A stretch of DNA of 64,000 bases from Samsonia erythrinae (GTDB lineage Bacteria > Pseudomonadota > Gammaproteobacteria > Enterobacterales > Enterobacteriaceae): the NCBI RefSeq assembly GCF_004342665.1, contig NZ_SMBY01000010.1, positions 1 through 64,000 on the forward strand, written 5' to 3'. Numbering within the stretch: position 1 is the first letter of the stretch; every line of letters starts with the position of its first letter. A model generated the notes under the pieces. The model was given only the letters and a program-made list of their open reading frames with translations. It did no database searches and was not told where the DNA came from. Positions 21,080 through 32,396 of this stretch are shown here, piece after piece. A program made the position numbers and the translations under genes.

Positions 21080-22408
21080 TTACTCTGCATGATCCATTTT
21101 CACGTTGGAGGAGGGGGCAGGTCGGTCTTCCAGCCGAGTGACCAGCAATTGATCGATCTTGTAACTGTCGATATCCACTACCTCAAACTTATAGCCGGAG
21201 AAGCGCACCGAGTCCGTTCGTTTAGGGATTTTCCGCAGCGTATACATCATGAATCCGCCGATCGTTTCGTAGTTGCCGGAATGCGGGAAATCATCAATGT
21301 GCAGTGCGCGCATGACGTCTTCTATCGGCGTGCCGCCTTCAATGAGCCAGGAGTTCTCATCACGTGCGACAATCTGTTCTTCCATCCCCTGACCGACGAG
21401 GTCGCCCATCAGCGTGGTCATGACATCATTAAGGGTGATGATGCCAACAACCAGCGCGTATTCGTTCAGAATCACCGCGAAATCTTCACCTGCCGCTTTG
21501 AAGCTTTCCAGCGCTTCGGACAGCGTCAGGGTATCCGGAACGATCAGTGCGGGACGGATCTGCATGCCGCTGGTCAAAACCAGACTTTGGTTTCCTAACA
21601 CCCGGTTCAGCAGGTCTTTTGAATCCACGTAGCCGACGATCTGGTCGATATGACCGTCGCAGACCAAAAATTTCGAGTGCGGCTGCTCGGCGATTTTTTC
21701 CTTAATGCTGCTTTCCTGTTCGTGCAGATCGAAGTAGACCACGCTTTCGCGTGATGTCATGGAAGACGGCACGGTACGGGATTCCAGCTCAAATACGTTC
21801 TCAATCAGCTCATGTTCCTGCTTGCGCAACACGCCCGCCAGCGCACCGGCTTCTACCACGGCGTAAATATCGTCGGAGGTGATGTCGTCCTTACGCACCA
21901 TCGGCAGTTTGAGCAGGCGGAAAAGGATGTTAGACAAGCCGTTAAATACCCAAACCAGCGGGCGAAAAAGGAACAGACAGAAGCGCATAGGGTTGATTAT
22001 ACGGACCGCTACCGCTTCCGGCGCAATCATACCAATGCGTTTCGGGGTGAGATCGCCAAACAGAATGAACAGGCTGGTGACGAGTGCGAACGAACAGATG
22101 AAGCTGACTTTAGCCGCGGCTTCCGGCGACATGAAGCGCTCAAACAGCACGGAGAACACGGGGGAGAAGGACGCATCGCCGATGATACCGGCCAGGATCG
22201 CGACGGCGTTGACGCCAATCTGAATCACGGTGAAAAAGATGCCCGGCGTTTCCTGAAATTTAAGGACCATATCGGCGTTGAGGTTTCCCTCATCGGCCAT
22301 CAGTTTAAGTTTTATTTTACGGGAAGCCGCCAGCGATATCTCGGATAGCGAGAAAAACGCACTGACGGCGATCAGAAAGAGAATCAGTAATAGACTGTTT
22401 AATATCAT
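21080..22408 (-). CDS. ytfL: CNNM/CorC-family inner-membrane protein YtfL (PaeA, polyamine exporter)
   Basis: 442 residues. N-terminal DUF21/CNNM transmembrane domain (helices near 1-20, 55-80, 100-125 and 135-160; contains LFGDLTPKRIGMIAPE), two CBS domains (~210-330) and a C-terminal CorC_HlyC domain (ENSWLIEGGTPIEDVMRALH). In E. coli YtfL/PaeA helps export putrescine and cadaverine under stress. Highly similar along its whole length. Confidence 0.94.
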   Translation of the reverse strand: MILNSLLLILFLIAVSAFFSLSEISLAASRKIKLKLMADEGNLNADMVLKFQETPGIFFTVIQIGVNAVAILAGIIGDASFSPVFSVLFERFMSPEAAAKVSFICSFALVTSLFILFGDLTPKRIGMIAPEAVAVRIINPMRFCLFLFRPLVWVFNGLSNILFRLLKLPMVRKDDITSDDIYAVVEAGALAGVLRKQEHELIENVFELESRTVPSSMTSRESVVYFDLHEQESSIKEKIAEQPHSKFLVCDGHIDQIVGYVDSKDLLNRVLGNQSLVLTSGMQIRPALIVPDTLTLSEALESFKAAGEDFAVILNEYALVVGIITLNDVMTTLMGDLVGQGMEEQIVARDENSWLIEGGTPIEDVMRALHIDDFPHSGNYETIGGFMMYTLRKIPKRTDSVRFSGYKFEVVDIDSYKIDQLLVTRLEDRPAPSSNVKMDHAE

Positions 22409-22741
22409 TTTAACATTTTCGCCTGCGCCGGAATTGGCTCAGCGATCCTCAGAAAGGTGAATACACTCGTCATATTTCAGGTTGCTTTGTGCGTTGGCGG
22501 CATGAACCGGCACGCCTGCGAGAGCCTCACCCGTTGGGCCGCCACAGCAGCATTCAAATCCGCTCAGGCTGAATGTTTCGTCGACCTGAGTCAGAATATT
22601 GAGCGCCCTCTCTTGCCGCTTTCACACAACGCGAATAATTAAAAGTATCAATTCATGGTCGTGATTGAAGGTATATAACCGGGCGATATTCGGCCCGGTT
22701 CGGCGGCATTATAACAGGCGCGGTGAAATTCCCGCCAGCGA
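22409..22741. other. Intergenic region ytfL-msrA
   Basis: 333 bp between the ytfL start and the msrA end (both minus). A hairpin AACCGGGC (22677-22684) / GCCCGGTT (22693-22700) lies just past the msrA stop in its direction of transcription and could terminate it, but no U run follows. A 61-codon ORF on the plus strand lacks recognisable content. The ytfL promoter should be in 22410-22500. Confidence 0.4.
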
Positions 22742-23380
22742 TCAACGCTGGGGCGGCAGGCAGATCCCGATACCGCCTAATCCGCAGTAGCCATCCGGAT
22801 TCTTATACAAATATTGCTGGTGTTCATCTTCCGCATAATAGAACGGGCCGGCAGGCGCGATTTCCGTACTGATAGGACGGGCGTCGCCGTTCTCTATCAT
22901 CGCCTGCTGAAAGCGCTGAAGGCTTTCCCGCGCGGCCTGCTCCTGTTCGGGGGTCAGCGTATAGATGGCGGAGCGGTATTGGCTACCGATATCGCCGCCC
23001 TGACGCATTCCCTGCGCGGGATCGTGATTTTCCCAGAACAGTTGCAGCAACTGCTCATAGCGGATGATGGCAGGATCGAAGACGATACGCACCGCTTCAG
23101 CGTGATCGGTCTGACCGCTACAGACTTCACGGTAGGTCGGATTGGGCGTATAGCCGCCGGTATAGCCGGCTGCGGTGCTGTAAATGCCCGGCTGCTGCCA
23201 GAACAGGCGTTCTACGCCCCAGAAACAGCCCATCGCAAAAATCGCCACGGACATGTGGTCAGGCACGTGCGTCATGGAATGTTCATTAACGGCATGCAGT
23301 CTGGCCACCGGCATCGGGGTGGCGCGCCCCGGTAAAGCATCGGACTTCGTAATCCGCTGGGTTTTATCAATAGGACTCAT
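22742..23380 (-). CDS. msrA: Peptide methionine sulfoxide reductase MsrA
   Basis: 212 residues. Reduces methionine-S-sulfoxide in proteins. Catalytic cysteine in [16 protein letters not shown] (about residue 52), substrate pocket [20 protein letters not shown] and YRSAIY, and the resolving cysteines near the C-terminus ([14 protein letters not shown]). The N-terminus ([19 protein letters not shown]) aligns with E. coli MsrA. Divergent from tamA, as in E. coli. Confidence 0.98.
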   Translation of the reverse strand: MSPIDKTQRITKSDALPGRATPMPVARLHAVNEHSMTHVPDHMSVAIFAMGCFWGVERLFWQQPGIYSTAAGYTGGYTPNPTYREVCSGQTDHAEAVRIVFDPAIIRYEQLLQLFWENHDPAQGMRQGGDIGSQYRSAIYTLTPEQEQAARESLQRFQQAMIENGDARPISTEIAPAGPFYYAEDEHQQYLYKNPDGYCGLGGIGICLPPQR

Positions 23381-23706
23381 CGCGTTGTTGACTCCGCTGG
23401 ATTCGTAAAATTTTTATAGAGAGCATAACCAAGAAGCATTGAGCTGTCTTTATCTCTTCATCGCGTTTAATGTTAAAGTCATGTTTATTGATAAAGCGAC
23501 AGACTGATATTTACAGGTAAAAATCTATTCTTAAGATAGAAAATTAGTATTTATCACTAATTTCATGCAAAGTTACGGCGCTGTTTCAACGTTACGTGGT
23601 GATGTGTCAGACAGGTGTACAACGTCGAGCGCCAACGCGGCGGGCGAAGTGATAAAAGCCATGCTATAGATTTTTAGGCGACAGATCGATTTTATCAGGG
23701 AGCTCA
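23381..23706. other. Intergenic region between divergent msrA and tamA
   Basis: 326 bp, AT-rich at 23400-23570. It holds both promoters; TATAGA at 23666 is a possible -10 for tamA but no good -35 precedes it. A small palindrome TCTAT-N7-ATAGA lies around 23524-23540. No gene seen. Confidence 0.4.
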
Positions 23707-25512
23707 GTGACTATTTTTATCAGAAACAACAGTATTACAGGACAAAAAAGCGGTCTTGCTGCCTGCCGCGCGTCACGATACCGAATTTGGGGCCTGTTGT
23801 GCGCGCTGCTGATGTTGGCCCCCGAGAGTCAGGCGGCAAATGTACGTTTGCAGGTCATGGGGCTGGAAGGCGCACTACAAAAAAACGTGCGCGCGCGCCT
23901 ATCAACGATTGCGGTTGATGAAGTGAATGCCGACGGACGTTTCCGTTCACGCGTTGATGAAGCGATCCGTCAGGGGCTACGTGCGCTGGGCTACTACGAT
24001 CCACAAATTAATTTTGAATTCCGGCCCGCAGTGAATGGCGGGCGTCCTGTTCTTATCGCGACCGTCACCCCCGGTGAACCGGTCCGAATAGCGGAAGTGA
24101 ACATCACCTTGCGCGGCGAGGCGCGGAACGATAAAGACTACCAGAAGCTGGTGAAAGACGACCGCCCTGAAATCGGTTCGGTGTTGAATCATAGCGACTA
24201 CGATCGCTTTAAGAGCGGGCTGAATGGGTTGACCTTGCATAAAGGCTATTTCGATGCACGCTTTCAGAAAAGCCAACTTGGCGTGATGCGAGAAGAGCGA
24301 AAAGCGTTTTGGGACATCGATTTTGATAGCGGCGAACGCTATCGCTTTGGGGCGGTAAATTTTCAGGGCTCCCAAATCCGCGAGGCCTATTTACACAATC
24401 TGGTGCCGTTTCACGAAGGCGACGCCTATTCCAGCGAAGATCTCGGCGAATTAAACCGCCGCCTTTCCGCGACGGGGTGGTTTAATTCGGTGGTGGTCTC
24501 TCCCGATTTCGACGGCTCGAAAAATACGAAGGTGCTGCCACTGGAGGCGGTTGTCACGCCGCGTACCCGTAACCGCGTCGAGACTGGGCTGGGTTACGCC
24601 ACCGATGTCGGCCCGCGTTTTAAAACGACCTGGAATAAACCCTGGATAAATTCGCGGGGGCATAGTCTGGAAAGCAGTCTGAGCGTGTCCGCGCCGGAGC
24701 AATCGCTCGATCTGAGCTACAAAATTCCGTTACTGAAGAATCCCCTTGAGCACTATTACCTGCTACAGGGCGGCTTTAAGCGCGAAGATCTCAACGATAC
24801 CCAATCGGATAGCACCACGCTGAACGTGGCGCGCTACTGGGAGTTATCCAGTGGCTGGCAACGGGCGATTAATCTGCGCTGGAGCCTCGATCACTTTACG
24901 CAAGGCAGTGTGACGGATACCACCATGTTGCTCTATCCGGGCGTGAGCATTAACCGTACCCGCCAGCGTGGAGGGCTGATGCCGGAATGGGGCGATACGC
25001 AGCGCTATTCTATTGATATTTCTGACACCACGTGGGGATCGGATATCGATTTTGCCGTGATTCAGGCGCAGAACGTCTGGATCCGCACGCTGGCAGAGAA
25101 ACATCGCTTTGTGACCCGCGGCAATCTGGGCTGGATTGAAACGAATAATTTCTCCCGCGTGCCTCCTTCTCTGCGCTTCTTCGCCGGCGGCGATCGCAGT
25201 ATTCGCGGGTACAAGTATAAATCTGTTTCTCCGCGCGGTAGTGACGGCAAACTGACCGGGGCCTCCAAGCTGGTAACGGGATCGCTGGAATATCAGTACA
25301 ACGTATCAGGAAAATGGTGGGGAGCGGTTTTTGTTGATTCAGGTGAAGCCGTGAATGATATCAAACAGAGTAATTTCAAGACCGGAGCGGGGGTCGGTGT
25401 GCGTTGGGCCTCACCGATTGGCCCTGTGAAGCTGGATGTTGCCATGCCGATTGGCGATGACGAGAAGAAGAACAATGTTCAGTTCTATATTGCGCTGGGG
25501 CCTGAATTATGA
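23707..25512 (+). CDS. tamA: Translocation and assembly module outer-membrane protein TamA
   Basis: 601 residues (E. coli 577). Omp85-family outer-membrane barrel with three N-terminal POTRA domains (~44-280) and a 16-strand barrel containing the conserved [16 protein letters not shown] motif of lid loop 6. It helps insert autotransporters and other barrels together with TamB. Starts with GTG 23707 behind AGGGAG. The N-terminus carries an unusually long ~25-residue stretch before the hydrophobic signal core ([16 protein letters not shown]). The stop overlaps the tamB start (ATGA). Confidence 0.96.
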   Translation: MTIFIRNNSITGQKSGLAACRASRYRIWGLLCALLMLAPESQAANVRLQVMGLEGALQKNVRARLSTIAVDEVNADGRFRSRVDEAIRQGLRALGYYDPQINFEFRPAVNGGRPVLIATVTPGEPVRIAEVNITLRGEARNDKDYQKLVKDDRPEIGSVLNHSDYDRFKSGLNGLTLHKGYFDARFQKSQLGVMREERKAFWDIDFDSGERYRFGAVNFQGSQIREAYLHNLVPFHEGDAYSSEDLGELNRRLSATGWFNSVVVSPDFDGSKNTKVLPLEAVVTPRTRNRVETGLGYATDVGPRFKTTWNKPWINSRGHSLESSLSVSAPEQSLDLSYKIPLLKNPLEHYYLLQGGFKREDLNDTQSDSTTLNVARYWELSSGWQRAINLRWSLDHFTQGSVTDTTMLLYPGVSINRTRQRGGLMPEWGDTQRYSIDISDTTWGSDIDFAVIQAQNVWIRTLAEKHRFVTRGNLGWIETNNFSRVPPSLRFFAGGDRSIRGYKYKSVSPRGSDGKLTGASKLVTGSLEYQYNVSGKWWGAVFVDSGEAVNDIKQSNFKTGAGVGVRWASPIGPVKLDVAMPIGDDEKKNNVQFYIALGPEL

Positions 25513-28500
25513 CGGATGATAAAAACGGCGGTGAAAAAAAAGCGCATGAGGTCATGACCGAAGAAAATACTACGCCGCAGCCCGTGTGGAAAAAGCGGCC
25601 GTGGAAAAAGGTTGGCATCGGCATTGTCGCCTTTCTGATGCTGCTGATCGTGGCGCTGGGGCTGCTGGTGGGGACGACGTCGGGACTGCATCTGCTGCTG
25701 AAGACGGCGACGCGGGTCGTTCCGGGTCTGGAGATCGCCAGCGTCAGCGGCGGCTGGCGCGATTTGACGTTGAAAAACGTCAGTTACCAGATGCCGGGCG
25801 TTACGGTACACAGTGATGCGTTTCATTTGTCGCTGGCGCCTGGCTGTCTGCGCCAGAGCCAGCTTTGCATCAACGATTTGTCGGCGAATCGCGTTAAGGT
25901 GATGGTCGATACCAAGGCGTTGCCTGCGACGGAAGAGCCTGCGCCAGCGTCTGAGCCGGTCACGGAAATCTCGGCGCCTTTCCCTATTTCTCTGCGCCAG
26001 CTTGTGCTCAACGGCGTTGAGGTCAACGTGGATGACATGGCGATTTCTCTGGGCGAGTTCCGCACGGGAATGCAGTGGGAAGGTCGGGCGCTGACGCTGC
26101 TGCCGACGAAAATCAGCGCGCTGCGGGTGGATTTGCCGAAAACGCCCGTCGATGTACTGGAAGATGGCAAGGTGACGGCGGAGGAAATAGCGAGTGTCGT
26201 CAAGGATTCTGCCGCTAGCGTGCGCGAAGCCGTAGAGCAGGGGACAACGCAAACCCTTCATATCGATAAAACCCTTACGGCGACTCAGACGCCATCGATA
26301 CCGAAAGCCGATCGCGCATCTGACAACCCGGCCCTGAGTGAACCGGAACAGCCGCTGGGCGAACGTCTGAATGAACTGTTCTCTAAACCGCTGCTGCCCG
26401 ACCTGCCGCAGTTCACGCTGCCGCTGGACCTGAATATTGTTGAGATCCACGGCGAACAACTACGCCTGACGGGCGATCAAAACATTTTAATTAACGATCT
26501 GTTGGTGCAGGCTTCGACGCAGCAGCAGCGTTTACGTCTGGATAAGTTCATCGTGCAATCGCCGCAGGGCGGATTAACTGTGCGCGGTGAGGCGACGCTC
26601 AGCGATAGCTGGCCGGTCTCGCTGGCGGCTAACGGCGTACTGAATGTCGATCCGCTCAAAGGGGAAAAACTGAAACTGACGGTCGACGGTGGTCTGCGTG
26701 AACAGTTGAATGTGGCGCTGAATCTTTCAGGGCCGCAGCGTGCTCAGCTCGATCTGCAAACCCGGTTGGCGGAAGCCGGCTTGCCGCTGGCGTTGACGCT
26801 GCAAACCGAGCGCGTGCGCTGGCCGCTGAGCGGAGAAACGCAGTATCAGGCCAGCAATGTCAGACTGCGTTTTAATGGCAAAGTGACGGACTACGCGTTA
26901 TCGCTGCGTGGGGATCTGAGCGGCGCCGCTATTCCCCCCGCGACGCTGCTGCTGGACGGCAAAGGCAACGAGCAGCAGTTTACGCTGAGCCGCCTGCGGC
27001 TGGCTGCGCTACAAGGGAACGCGGATCTGAATGCACTTATCGACTGGAGCAAAGCGATCAGTTGGCGCAGCGAACTGCTGATCAATGGGATTAACACCGC
27101 GAAACAGTGGCCCGAATGGCCGGCGAAAATAGATGGCAAGATAACGACGCGCGGCAGTGTTTATGGCGGCAGCTGGCAGTTGCAGGTGCCGGAACTGCGT
27201 CTGGACGGCAACGTGAAAGCGAATAAGCTCACGGCCAGAGGCGAACTGCGCGGCAACGCCGCTGGACAGTGGACAATACCTGAGCTGAATCTGGCTTTAG
27301 GCCGCAATCAACTGAACGTCAAAGGCGACCTGAGTGATAAGTGGCAGTTGGATGCCGACATCAATGCACCCTCGTTGGACGGCATGCTGCCAGGTCTGGC
27401 GGGGCGCGTCATCGGAACGCTCAAGCTACGCGGCAATCTGAACGAGCCGCAAGTGCTGGCGGATATTACCGCGTCCGGCCTGCGCTGGCAGGCGATGACG
27501 CTTGGTCGGCTGCGGGTGGAAGGCGATGTCAGCTCAGAACAGCAGATTCACGGTAAACTGGCCGTGCGTCTTGACGCGCTGAAACAGGACGCCCTTGACA
27601 TTACGCAGTTGACGCTGGAGGCGAGCGGCAATGAGGATCAGCATCAGCTTCAGTTCAATATGCAAGGTGAGCCGGTTGCGGGACGGCTGGCGCTATCCGG
27701 GCATTTCGATCGTCAGGAACAGCGCTGGCGCGGCACGTTGAACAATACCCGTTTCGACACCCCCGTTGGTGAATGGCGGCTGACGCAGGATATGGCGCTG
27801 GACTACCAGAACATGCGACAGACGATCGTCATTGGGACGCACTGCTGGCGGAACCCGAATGCCGAACTCTGCGTGCCGAAGGCGATTGAAGCCGGGCCGA
27901 GCGGACAGGCCAGTGTTCGACTGAACCGCTTCGATCTCGCGATGTTGAAACCGTTCCTGACGGCGGATACGGCGCTGGCGGGAACGTTTACCGGCGGTGC
28001 GGACATCAGCTGGCAGGCTGGGCAGGCCTTACCACAGGCGAAAGTCTCGCTGGTGGGGCGCGGGGTGGGCGTTCGTCAACGGGTACAGAGCAACACGCTG
28101 CCGATCGATTTCGATACCTTTACGCTGAACGCAGGAATCGATCGTGGACAGGTTCAGCTCGGTTGGTTGATGGCGATCCGCGATAACGGTCGCTTGAGCG
28201 GCGATATCCGGGTCTCCGACCCACAGGGACAGCGTAACCTCGGCGGTAACGTCACGGTCAATAATCTTTCATTGGCGTTGCTTAATCCGGCCTTGAATAA
28301 GGGCGAAAAAGTGGCGGGGATATTGAACGCGAATCTGCGGCTGGCGGGAGACGCCGCGCGCCCCCAGATATTCGGCCAGATGGCGCTGGAACAGTTGGAT
28401 GTTGACGGCAACTGGATGCCCGTCGATCTGACTACCGCGCGGCTGGCGGTGAGCTTCAGCGGGATGTCGTCTACGCTGCAAGGCTTCCTGAAAACAGATA

Positions 28501-29507
28501 ACGGGCAGTTGAACCTCGGCGGAAACGCGGACTGGTCCCGGCCCGATGATTGGCGCGCAAGGATCGCGGCAAAAGGCCAGAAACTTCGGGTGACGATCCC
28601 GCCCATGGCGCGGCTGGATGTCTCGCCGGATATTGTTTTCGAGGCTACGCCGCAGCTATTTGCTCTAAACGGCTCTGTCAGTATTCCATGGGCGCGCATC
28701 GTGGTGAAAGAGATGCCGGAGAGCGCCGTGGCGGTGTCGTCGGATGAAGTCATGCTGGATGCCCAGGGGCAACCGCTGAAGAAAACCAGTGCCGCGATCC
28801 CGATCAACAGCAATCTGACCATCCGCATTGGCAATGACGTGCGGCTGGAGGCGTTTGGGTTGGCTGCTCGCTTGCAGGGCGACCTGAAGATGGTTCAGGA
28901 TGAACGAGGGCTGGGGCTGAACGGACAGGTCGACATACCTTCCGGCCGCTTTAAGGCTTATGGGCAGGATCTGCTGGTTCGTAAGGGGGTGATTCTGTTC
29001 TCCGGGCCGCCGGATCAGCCGATCCTGAATATTGAAGCGATTCGTAACCCGGACAACACGGCCGATGACGTCACCGCTGGCGTGCGCGTTACCGGCATCG
29101 CCACCACGCCGAAGCTGGAGATATTTTCCGACCCGGCGATGTCGCAGCAGGAAGCGCTCTCCTATCTGCTGCGCGGGGAAGGGCTGGATAGCAGCGGGAC
29201 GGATAGCGCGGCCATGACCTCAATGTTAGTCGGTTTAGGGGTTGCACAAAGTGGTCAAGTTGTGGGTAAAATCGGCGAGGCCTTTGGCGTAAGTAATTTA
29301 GCTCTGGATACACAGGGCGTTGGCGATAACTCACAGGTTGTCGTCAGCGGCTACGTCCTACCGGGTCTGCAAGTGAAATATGGTGTTGGCATATTTGATT
29401 CTTTGGCAACGTTGACTTTGCGTTACCGCCTGATGCCAAGGCTCTATTTGGAAGCGGTGTCTGGCGTTAGCCAGGCATTAGATGTGCTCTATCAGTTTGA
29501 GTTTTAG
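25509..29507 (+). CDS. tamB: Translocation and assembly module inner-membrane protein TamB
   Basis: 1332 residues (E. coli 1259). AsmA/Vps13-like bridge protein with one N-terminal transmembrane helix (~37-59), a long repetitive beta-taco periplasmic body and the conserved C-terminal DUF490/TamB domain (~1000-1332, ending [21 protein letters not shown]). It works with TamA and in phospholipid transport to the outer membrane. The N-terminal cytoplasmic part (about 36 residues) and an insertion around residues 125-290, rich in A, P, E and T, account for the extra length. Translationally coupled to tamA. Confidence 0.96.
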   Translation: MTDDKNGGEKKAHEVMTEENTTPQPVWKKRPWKKVGIGIVAFLMLLIVALGLLVGTTSGLHLLLKTATRVVPGLEIASVSGGWRDLTLKNVSYQMPGVTVHSDAFHLSLAPGCLRQSQLCINDLSANRVKVMVDTKALPATEEPAPASEPVTEISAPFPISLRQLVLNGVEVNVDDMAISLGEFRTGMQWEGRALTLLPTKISALRVDLPKTPVDVLEDGKVTAEEIASVVKDSAASVREAVEQGTTQTLHIDKTLTATQTPSIPKADRASDNPALSEPEQPLGERLNELFSKPLLPDLPQFTLPLDLNIVEIHGEQLRLTGDQNILINDLLVQASTQQQRLRLDKFIVQSPQGGLTVRGEATLSDSWPVSLAANGVLNVDPLKGEKLKLTVDGGLREQLNVALNLSGPQRAQLDLQTRLAEAGLPLALTLQTERVRWPLSGETQYQASNVRLRFNGKVTDYALSLRGDLSGAAIPPATLLLDGKGNEQQFTLSRLRLAALQGNADLNALIDWSKAISWRSELLINGINTAKQWPEWPAKIDGKITTRGSVYGGSWQLQVPELRLDGNVKANKLTARGELRGNAAGQWTIPELNLALGRNQLNVKGDLSDKWQLDADINAPSLDGMLPGLAGRVIGTLKLRGNLNEPQVLADITASGLRWQAMTLGRLRVEGDVSSEQQIHGKLAVRLDALKQDALDITQLTLEASGNEDQHQLQFNMQGEPVAGRLALSGHFDRQEQRWRGTLNNTRFDTPVGEWRLTQDMALDYQNMRQTIVIGTHCWRNPNAELCVPKAIEAGPSGQASVRLNRFDLAMLKPFLTADTALAGTFTGGADISWQAGQALPQAKVSLVGRGVGVRQRVQSNTLPIDFDTFTLNAGIDRGQVQLGWLMAIRDNGRLSGDIRVSDPQGQRNLGGNVTVNNLSLALLNPALNKGEKVAGILNANLRLAGDAARPQIFGQMALEQLDVDGNWMPVDLTTARLAVSFSGMSSTLQGFLKTDNGQLNLGGNADWSRPDDWRARIAAKGQKLRVTIPPMARLDVSPDIVFEATPQLFALNGSVSIPWARIVVKEMPESAVAVSSDEVMLDAQGQPLKKTSAAIPINSNLTIRIGNDVRLEAFGLAARLQGDLKMVQDERGLGLNGQVDIPSGRFKAYGQDLLVRKGVILFSGPPDQPILNIEAIRNPDNTADDVTAGVRVTGIATTPKLEIFSDPAMSQQEALSYLLRGEGLDSSGTDSAAMTSMLVGLGVAQSGQVVGKIGEAFGVSNLALDTQGVGDNSQVVVSGYVLPGLQVKYGVGIFDSLATLTLRYRLMPRLYLEAVSGVSQALDVLYQFEF

Positions 29508-29509
29508 TG

Positions 29510-29860
29510 ATGCGAATTATTGTTTACGGCAGTTTACGACGCAAACAGGGAAATAGTCATTGGATGACGAATGCGCAGTGGTTAGGGGATTGTCAGCTCG
29601 CCGGGTACGAGATGTACGATCTCGGCCATTATCCGGCGGTGGTGCCCGGTGATGGGGAAATTTATTGCGAAGTCTATCGTATTAGTTCGTCGATACTGAC
29701 GGAATTGGATGCTTTAAAACGGGATGGTCACGAATACCAGCGTGAGCTGATCGCCACTCCGTTGGGCAACGCCTGGATCTACCTGTACAAACATCCGGTT
29801 GCAGGGCTGACGCGTATCGTCAGCGGCGACTGGTTGAAACGCGACGAAGAAATCACTTGA
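29510..29860 (+). CDS. ytfP: Gamma-glutamylcyclotransferase-fold protein YtfP
   Basis: 116 residues. GGCT-like fold: the N-terminal RIIVYGSLRRKQGN loop matches the family substrate-binding YGSL motif and is followed by LGHYPAVVPGDG. The enzymatic activity of YtfP is not established. ATG 29510 is chosen over GTG 29507, which overlaps the tamB stop; either is possible. Third gene of the tamA-tamB-ytfP operon, as in E. coli. Confidence 0.95.
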   Translation: MRIIVYGSLRRKQGNSHWMTNAQWLGDCQLAGYEMYDLGHYPAVVPGDGEIYCEVYRISSSILTELDALKRDGHEYQRELIATPLGNAWIYLYKHPVAGLTRIVSGDWLKRDEEIT

Positions 29861-29894
29861 TTCTGTGCGTTAAGTCACGCATATGGGGCTTATA

Positions 29895-29922
29895 AAAAAA
29901 CACCGCGCAAGGCGGTGTTTTT
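29895..29922. terminator. Bidirectional terminator between ytfP and ppa
   Basis: AAACACCGC (29898-29906) and GCGGTGTTT (29912-29920) around a 5-nt loop, with A and T runs on both sides. Confidence 0.9.
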
Positions 29923-29960
29923 GATCGAACCATGTTGTTGAACATGGATGGCGTTAAGGC

Positions 29961-30491
29961 TTATTTGTTTTTGGCGCGCTCGAAAGAGGCAACGATTTCG
30001 GCTTTTGCCGCTTCAGCGTTGTCCCAACCTTCCACTTTCACCCACTTGCCTTTTTCCAGATCTTTGTAGTGTTCAAAGAAGTGACCGATCTGTGCGCGCA
30101 GCAGCTCAGGCAGATCGTTAACGTCTTTAATATGATCGTATTCTTTCGTCAGTTTGCTGTGCGGAACGGCAACCAGCTTGGCGTCTTCGCCTGCTTCGTC
30201 GGTCATTTTCAGCACGCCGACGGGGCGGCAGCGGATCACCGAGCCCGGCTGCAACGGATACGGAGTCGGCACCAGCACGTCAACCGGGTCGCCGTCCAGA
30301 GACAGCGTGTGGTTGATATAGCCGTAGTTGCATGGGTAGAACATGGCCGTAGACATGAAACGGTCTACAAACAGCGCACCGGTATCTTTATCAATTTCGT
30401 ATTTGATCGGATCGGCGTTCGCCGGAATTTCAATCACTACATAGATATCTTCCGGCAGATCTTTACCCGCCGGGACATTGTTCAGACTCAT
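29961..30491 (-). CDS. ppa: Inorganic pyrophosphatase
   Basis: 176 residues. Soluble family I pyrophosphatase that hydrolyses PPi to phosphate and drives biosynthetic reactions. Catalytic signature DGDPVDVLV (~66-74), plus [11 protein letters not shown] and the C-terminal segment [14 protein letters not shown]. Preceded by GAGAAGGAAACCGAC, a good ribosome-binding site, and by a promoter at 30532-30559. Confidence 0.98.
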   Translation of the reverse strand: MSLNNVPAGKDLPEDIYVVIEIPANADPIKYEIDKDTGALFVDRFMSTAMFYPCNYGYINHTLSLDGDPVDVLVPTPYPLQPGSVIRCRPVGVLKMTDEAGEDAKLVAVPHSKLTKEYDHIKDVNDLPELLRAQIGHFFEHYKDLEKGKWVKVEGWDNAEAAKAEIVASFERAKNK

Positions 30492-30531
30492 GTCGGTTTC
30501 CTTCTCTTAAACCTGAAATAGCGTGGCCGTC

Positions 30532-30559
30532 ATTATAGCCAAAAAGCGTTTAATGTCCC
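30532..30559 (-). promoter_or_regulatory. Sigma-70-type promoter of ppa
   Basis: On the minus strand GGGACA (30559-30554), 16 bp, perfect TATAAT (30537-30532), about 40 bp before the ppa start. Confidence 0.65.
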
Positions 30560-30637
30560 TGATTTTTCATGTGCCAGAGACGTTCGTCGCCAGCGCAGGC
30601 TGTTTAAGTAAAAACACTTTCGTTATTAAAGTTTCCT

Positions 30638-30664
30638 TAAAGAAAGCAGGTGTACTACCGATAG
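30638..30664 (+). promoter_or_regulatory. Sigma-28 (FliA)-type promoter of chemoreceptor gene
   Basis: TAAA (30638-30641), 15 bp, ACCGATAG (30657-30664) compared with the flagellar class 3 consensus TAAA-N15-GCCGATAA (10 of 12 positions). About 75 bp before the start codon of the receptor gene, so co-expression with flagella is expected. Confidence 0.75.
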
Positions 30665-30739
30665 GAACATGATCCAAATCACTTTATACGAAGGTATTTT
30701 TCGTATTTGTTTATTGCTTGTCATTTCAGGGAAAATAAG

Positions 30740-32326
30740 ATGTTAAAGAATATAACAATCAAGACGAGTTTGATTGCGCTGTTGGGAATGATGGTTCTGC
30801 TTTTATTGCTGGTCTGCGGCATTGGTGTTAGCGCCATCAATCAGGGAAGCGCTTCGCTTACCAAGATCGATAAGATTCAGGGCAAGGAAGTGACGGCGCT
30901 GGCGGGGAGTTACACGGCTTCACTTCGCGCCAGAACGGGGGCGGCACTGGCGGCACGCCAGATGGAAAGCGGTCTGACCGATCTCGCTAATGCCTCAGTC
31001 GCGCGCGCAGAAGCCTATATGGCGCTTTCCGCTAAAGAAATGGCGCGTTTTCTTTCCTATGGCACCGTAACGGAGCGCGGCGCCAAAATGGCGGAAGAGG
31101 TAAAAACTCACTACGAGCAATACATGAGTCAGGGGATCCAGCCGATGGTCGCGGCGCTTAAGCGCGGTGACGTCGACGCTTACTATGTGCTATTGCAGGA
31201 TGTACTGCCGCCGCTCAGCGTGAAGATGGATAAAGTGGCGAACGAATTCCGCGATTTCGCTCTGGAGGTGGGGGAAGGTATGCTCGTCGAAGCTCAGCGT
31301 TTTGCGTTCAGCCGGTTGATCATCATCGGGGCGGTTTTGGCGTCCGTTTTGCTGCTGGTGCTGGCAACCTGGATTGCGTTGAAGCGCTCAATTCTGTCTC
31401 CGCTGGAAGAAACGGTTAGACAACTGGAGTTTATTGCCCGGGGTGATTTGACGCAGCCGATCGCTGACGGCGGCAACAACGAGATTGGCCGACTGGTTCA
31501 GGCCATGAAGGCGATGCAGTCTTCTCTGGCAACCGCCGTGGGTCGCGTTCGCGATGCCGGCATGCAGATTGACGTCGGAACCCGGGAGCTGGCGTCCGGC
31601 AATACCCATCTGGCCGCCCGCACGGAAGAGTCGGCATCGTCACTGGAAGAAACCGCCGCCAGTATGGAGCAACTGACCGCGACGGTGGCGCTGAATGCCG
31701 AGAGTGCGGAGCAGGCGCACACGCTGGCGCAGGATGTATCTGACATCGCGGATAAAGGGAGCAAGACGGTGGGGAACATGATGGAGAAAATGCAGATGAT
31801 CTCCAACAGTTCCGAACGCATTGGCGACATTCTGGCCGTGATTGACGGCATTGCTTTCCAAACCAATATCCTGGCGCTGAATGCCGCGGTTGAGGCGGCG
31901 CGAGCCGGCGAGCAAGGGCGTGGGTTTGCCGTGGTTGCCGGTGAAGTCCGTAATCTGGCGCAGCGCAGCGCACAGTCGGCGAAAGAGATTAAAATGCTGA
32001 TGGAAGAATCGCAAAGCCGCGTCAGTGAAGGCGCCAGCATGGCAAAAATCGCGGGCGAAACGATGAGGGATGTCTCGGATGCGGTCGCGCGCGTGACGGC
32101 CCTGATGCGCGAGATTTCGTCAGCGACGCGTGAACAAAGTAACGGGATTGGGCAGGTCAATCTGGCGGTATCGCAGATGGATGAAGTCGCGCAACAAAAT
32201 GCATCGTTGGTTGAGGAATCAGCAGCCGCGACGCGTTCACTGGAAGAGCAGGCGCGCCTGCTGGCAGAAAGCATGGCGCAGTTTAAAATCCAACCGCAGG
32301 AATTTACGGCGATTGGCCGGTTCTAA
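30740..32326 (+). CDS. Methyl-accepting chemotaxis protein (Tsr/Tar type)
   Basis: 528 residues. TM1 (~10-32), periplasmic four-helix ligand-binding domain (~33-190), TM2 (~191-213), HAMP domain ([26 protein letters not shown]) and cytoplasmic signalling domain with methylation helices and the conserved hairpin tip ([40 protein letters not shown]). The ligand is not predictable. No C-terminal NWETF-type CheR-binding pentapeptide (it ends TAIGRF). ATG 30740 with CAGGG/GAAAATAAG before it; an upstream TTG extension is not needed. Single gene between a sigma-28-type promoter and its own terminator. Confidence 0.95.
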   Translation: MLKNITIKTSLIALLGMMVLLLLLVCGIGVSAINQGSASLTKIDKIQGKEVTALAGSYTASLRARTGAALAARQMESGLTDLANASVARAEAYMALSAKEMARFLSYGTVTERGAKMAEEVKTHYEQYMSQGIQPMVAALKRGDVDAYYVLLQDVLPPLSVKMDKVANEFRDFALEVGEGMLVEAQRFAFSRLIIIGAVLASVLLLVLATWIALKRSILSPLEETVRQLEFIARGDLTQPIADGGNNEIGRLVQAMKAMQSSLATAVGRVRDAGMQIDVGTRELASGNTHLAARTEESASSLEETAASMEQLTATVALNAESAEQAHTLAQDVSDIADKGSKTVGNMMEKMQMISNSSERIGDILAVIDGIAFQTNILALNAAVEAARAGEQGRGFAVVAGEVRNLAQRSAQSAKEIKMLMEESQSRVSEGASMAKIAGETMRDVSDAVARVTALMREISSATREQSNGIGQVNLAVSQMDEVAQQNASLVEESAAATRSLEEQARLLAESMAQFKIQPQEFTAIGRF

Positions 32327-32364
32327 CTGCCTGAAACTCGAATGATTTAGGGATATCTCCCGTA

Positions 32365-32392
32365 AAAAATTCCCGTGAAAACGGGAATTTTT
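32365..32392. terminator. Terminator after chemoreceptor gene (bidirectional)
   Basis: Perfect 12-bp stem AAAAATTCCCGT (32365-32376) / ACGGGAATTTTT (32381-32392), GAAA tetraloop. Also suited to end the convergent plsY transcript. Confidence 0.92.
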
Positions 32393-32396
32393 CGTC

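Noticed and set aside
22457-22642. 61-codon ORF upstream of ytfL
   Set aside because: No ribosome-binding site and no family content; lies in the promoter region.
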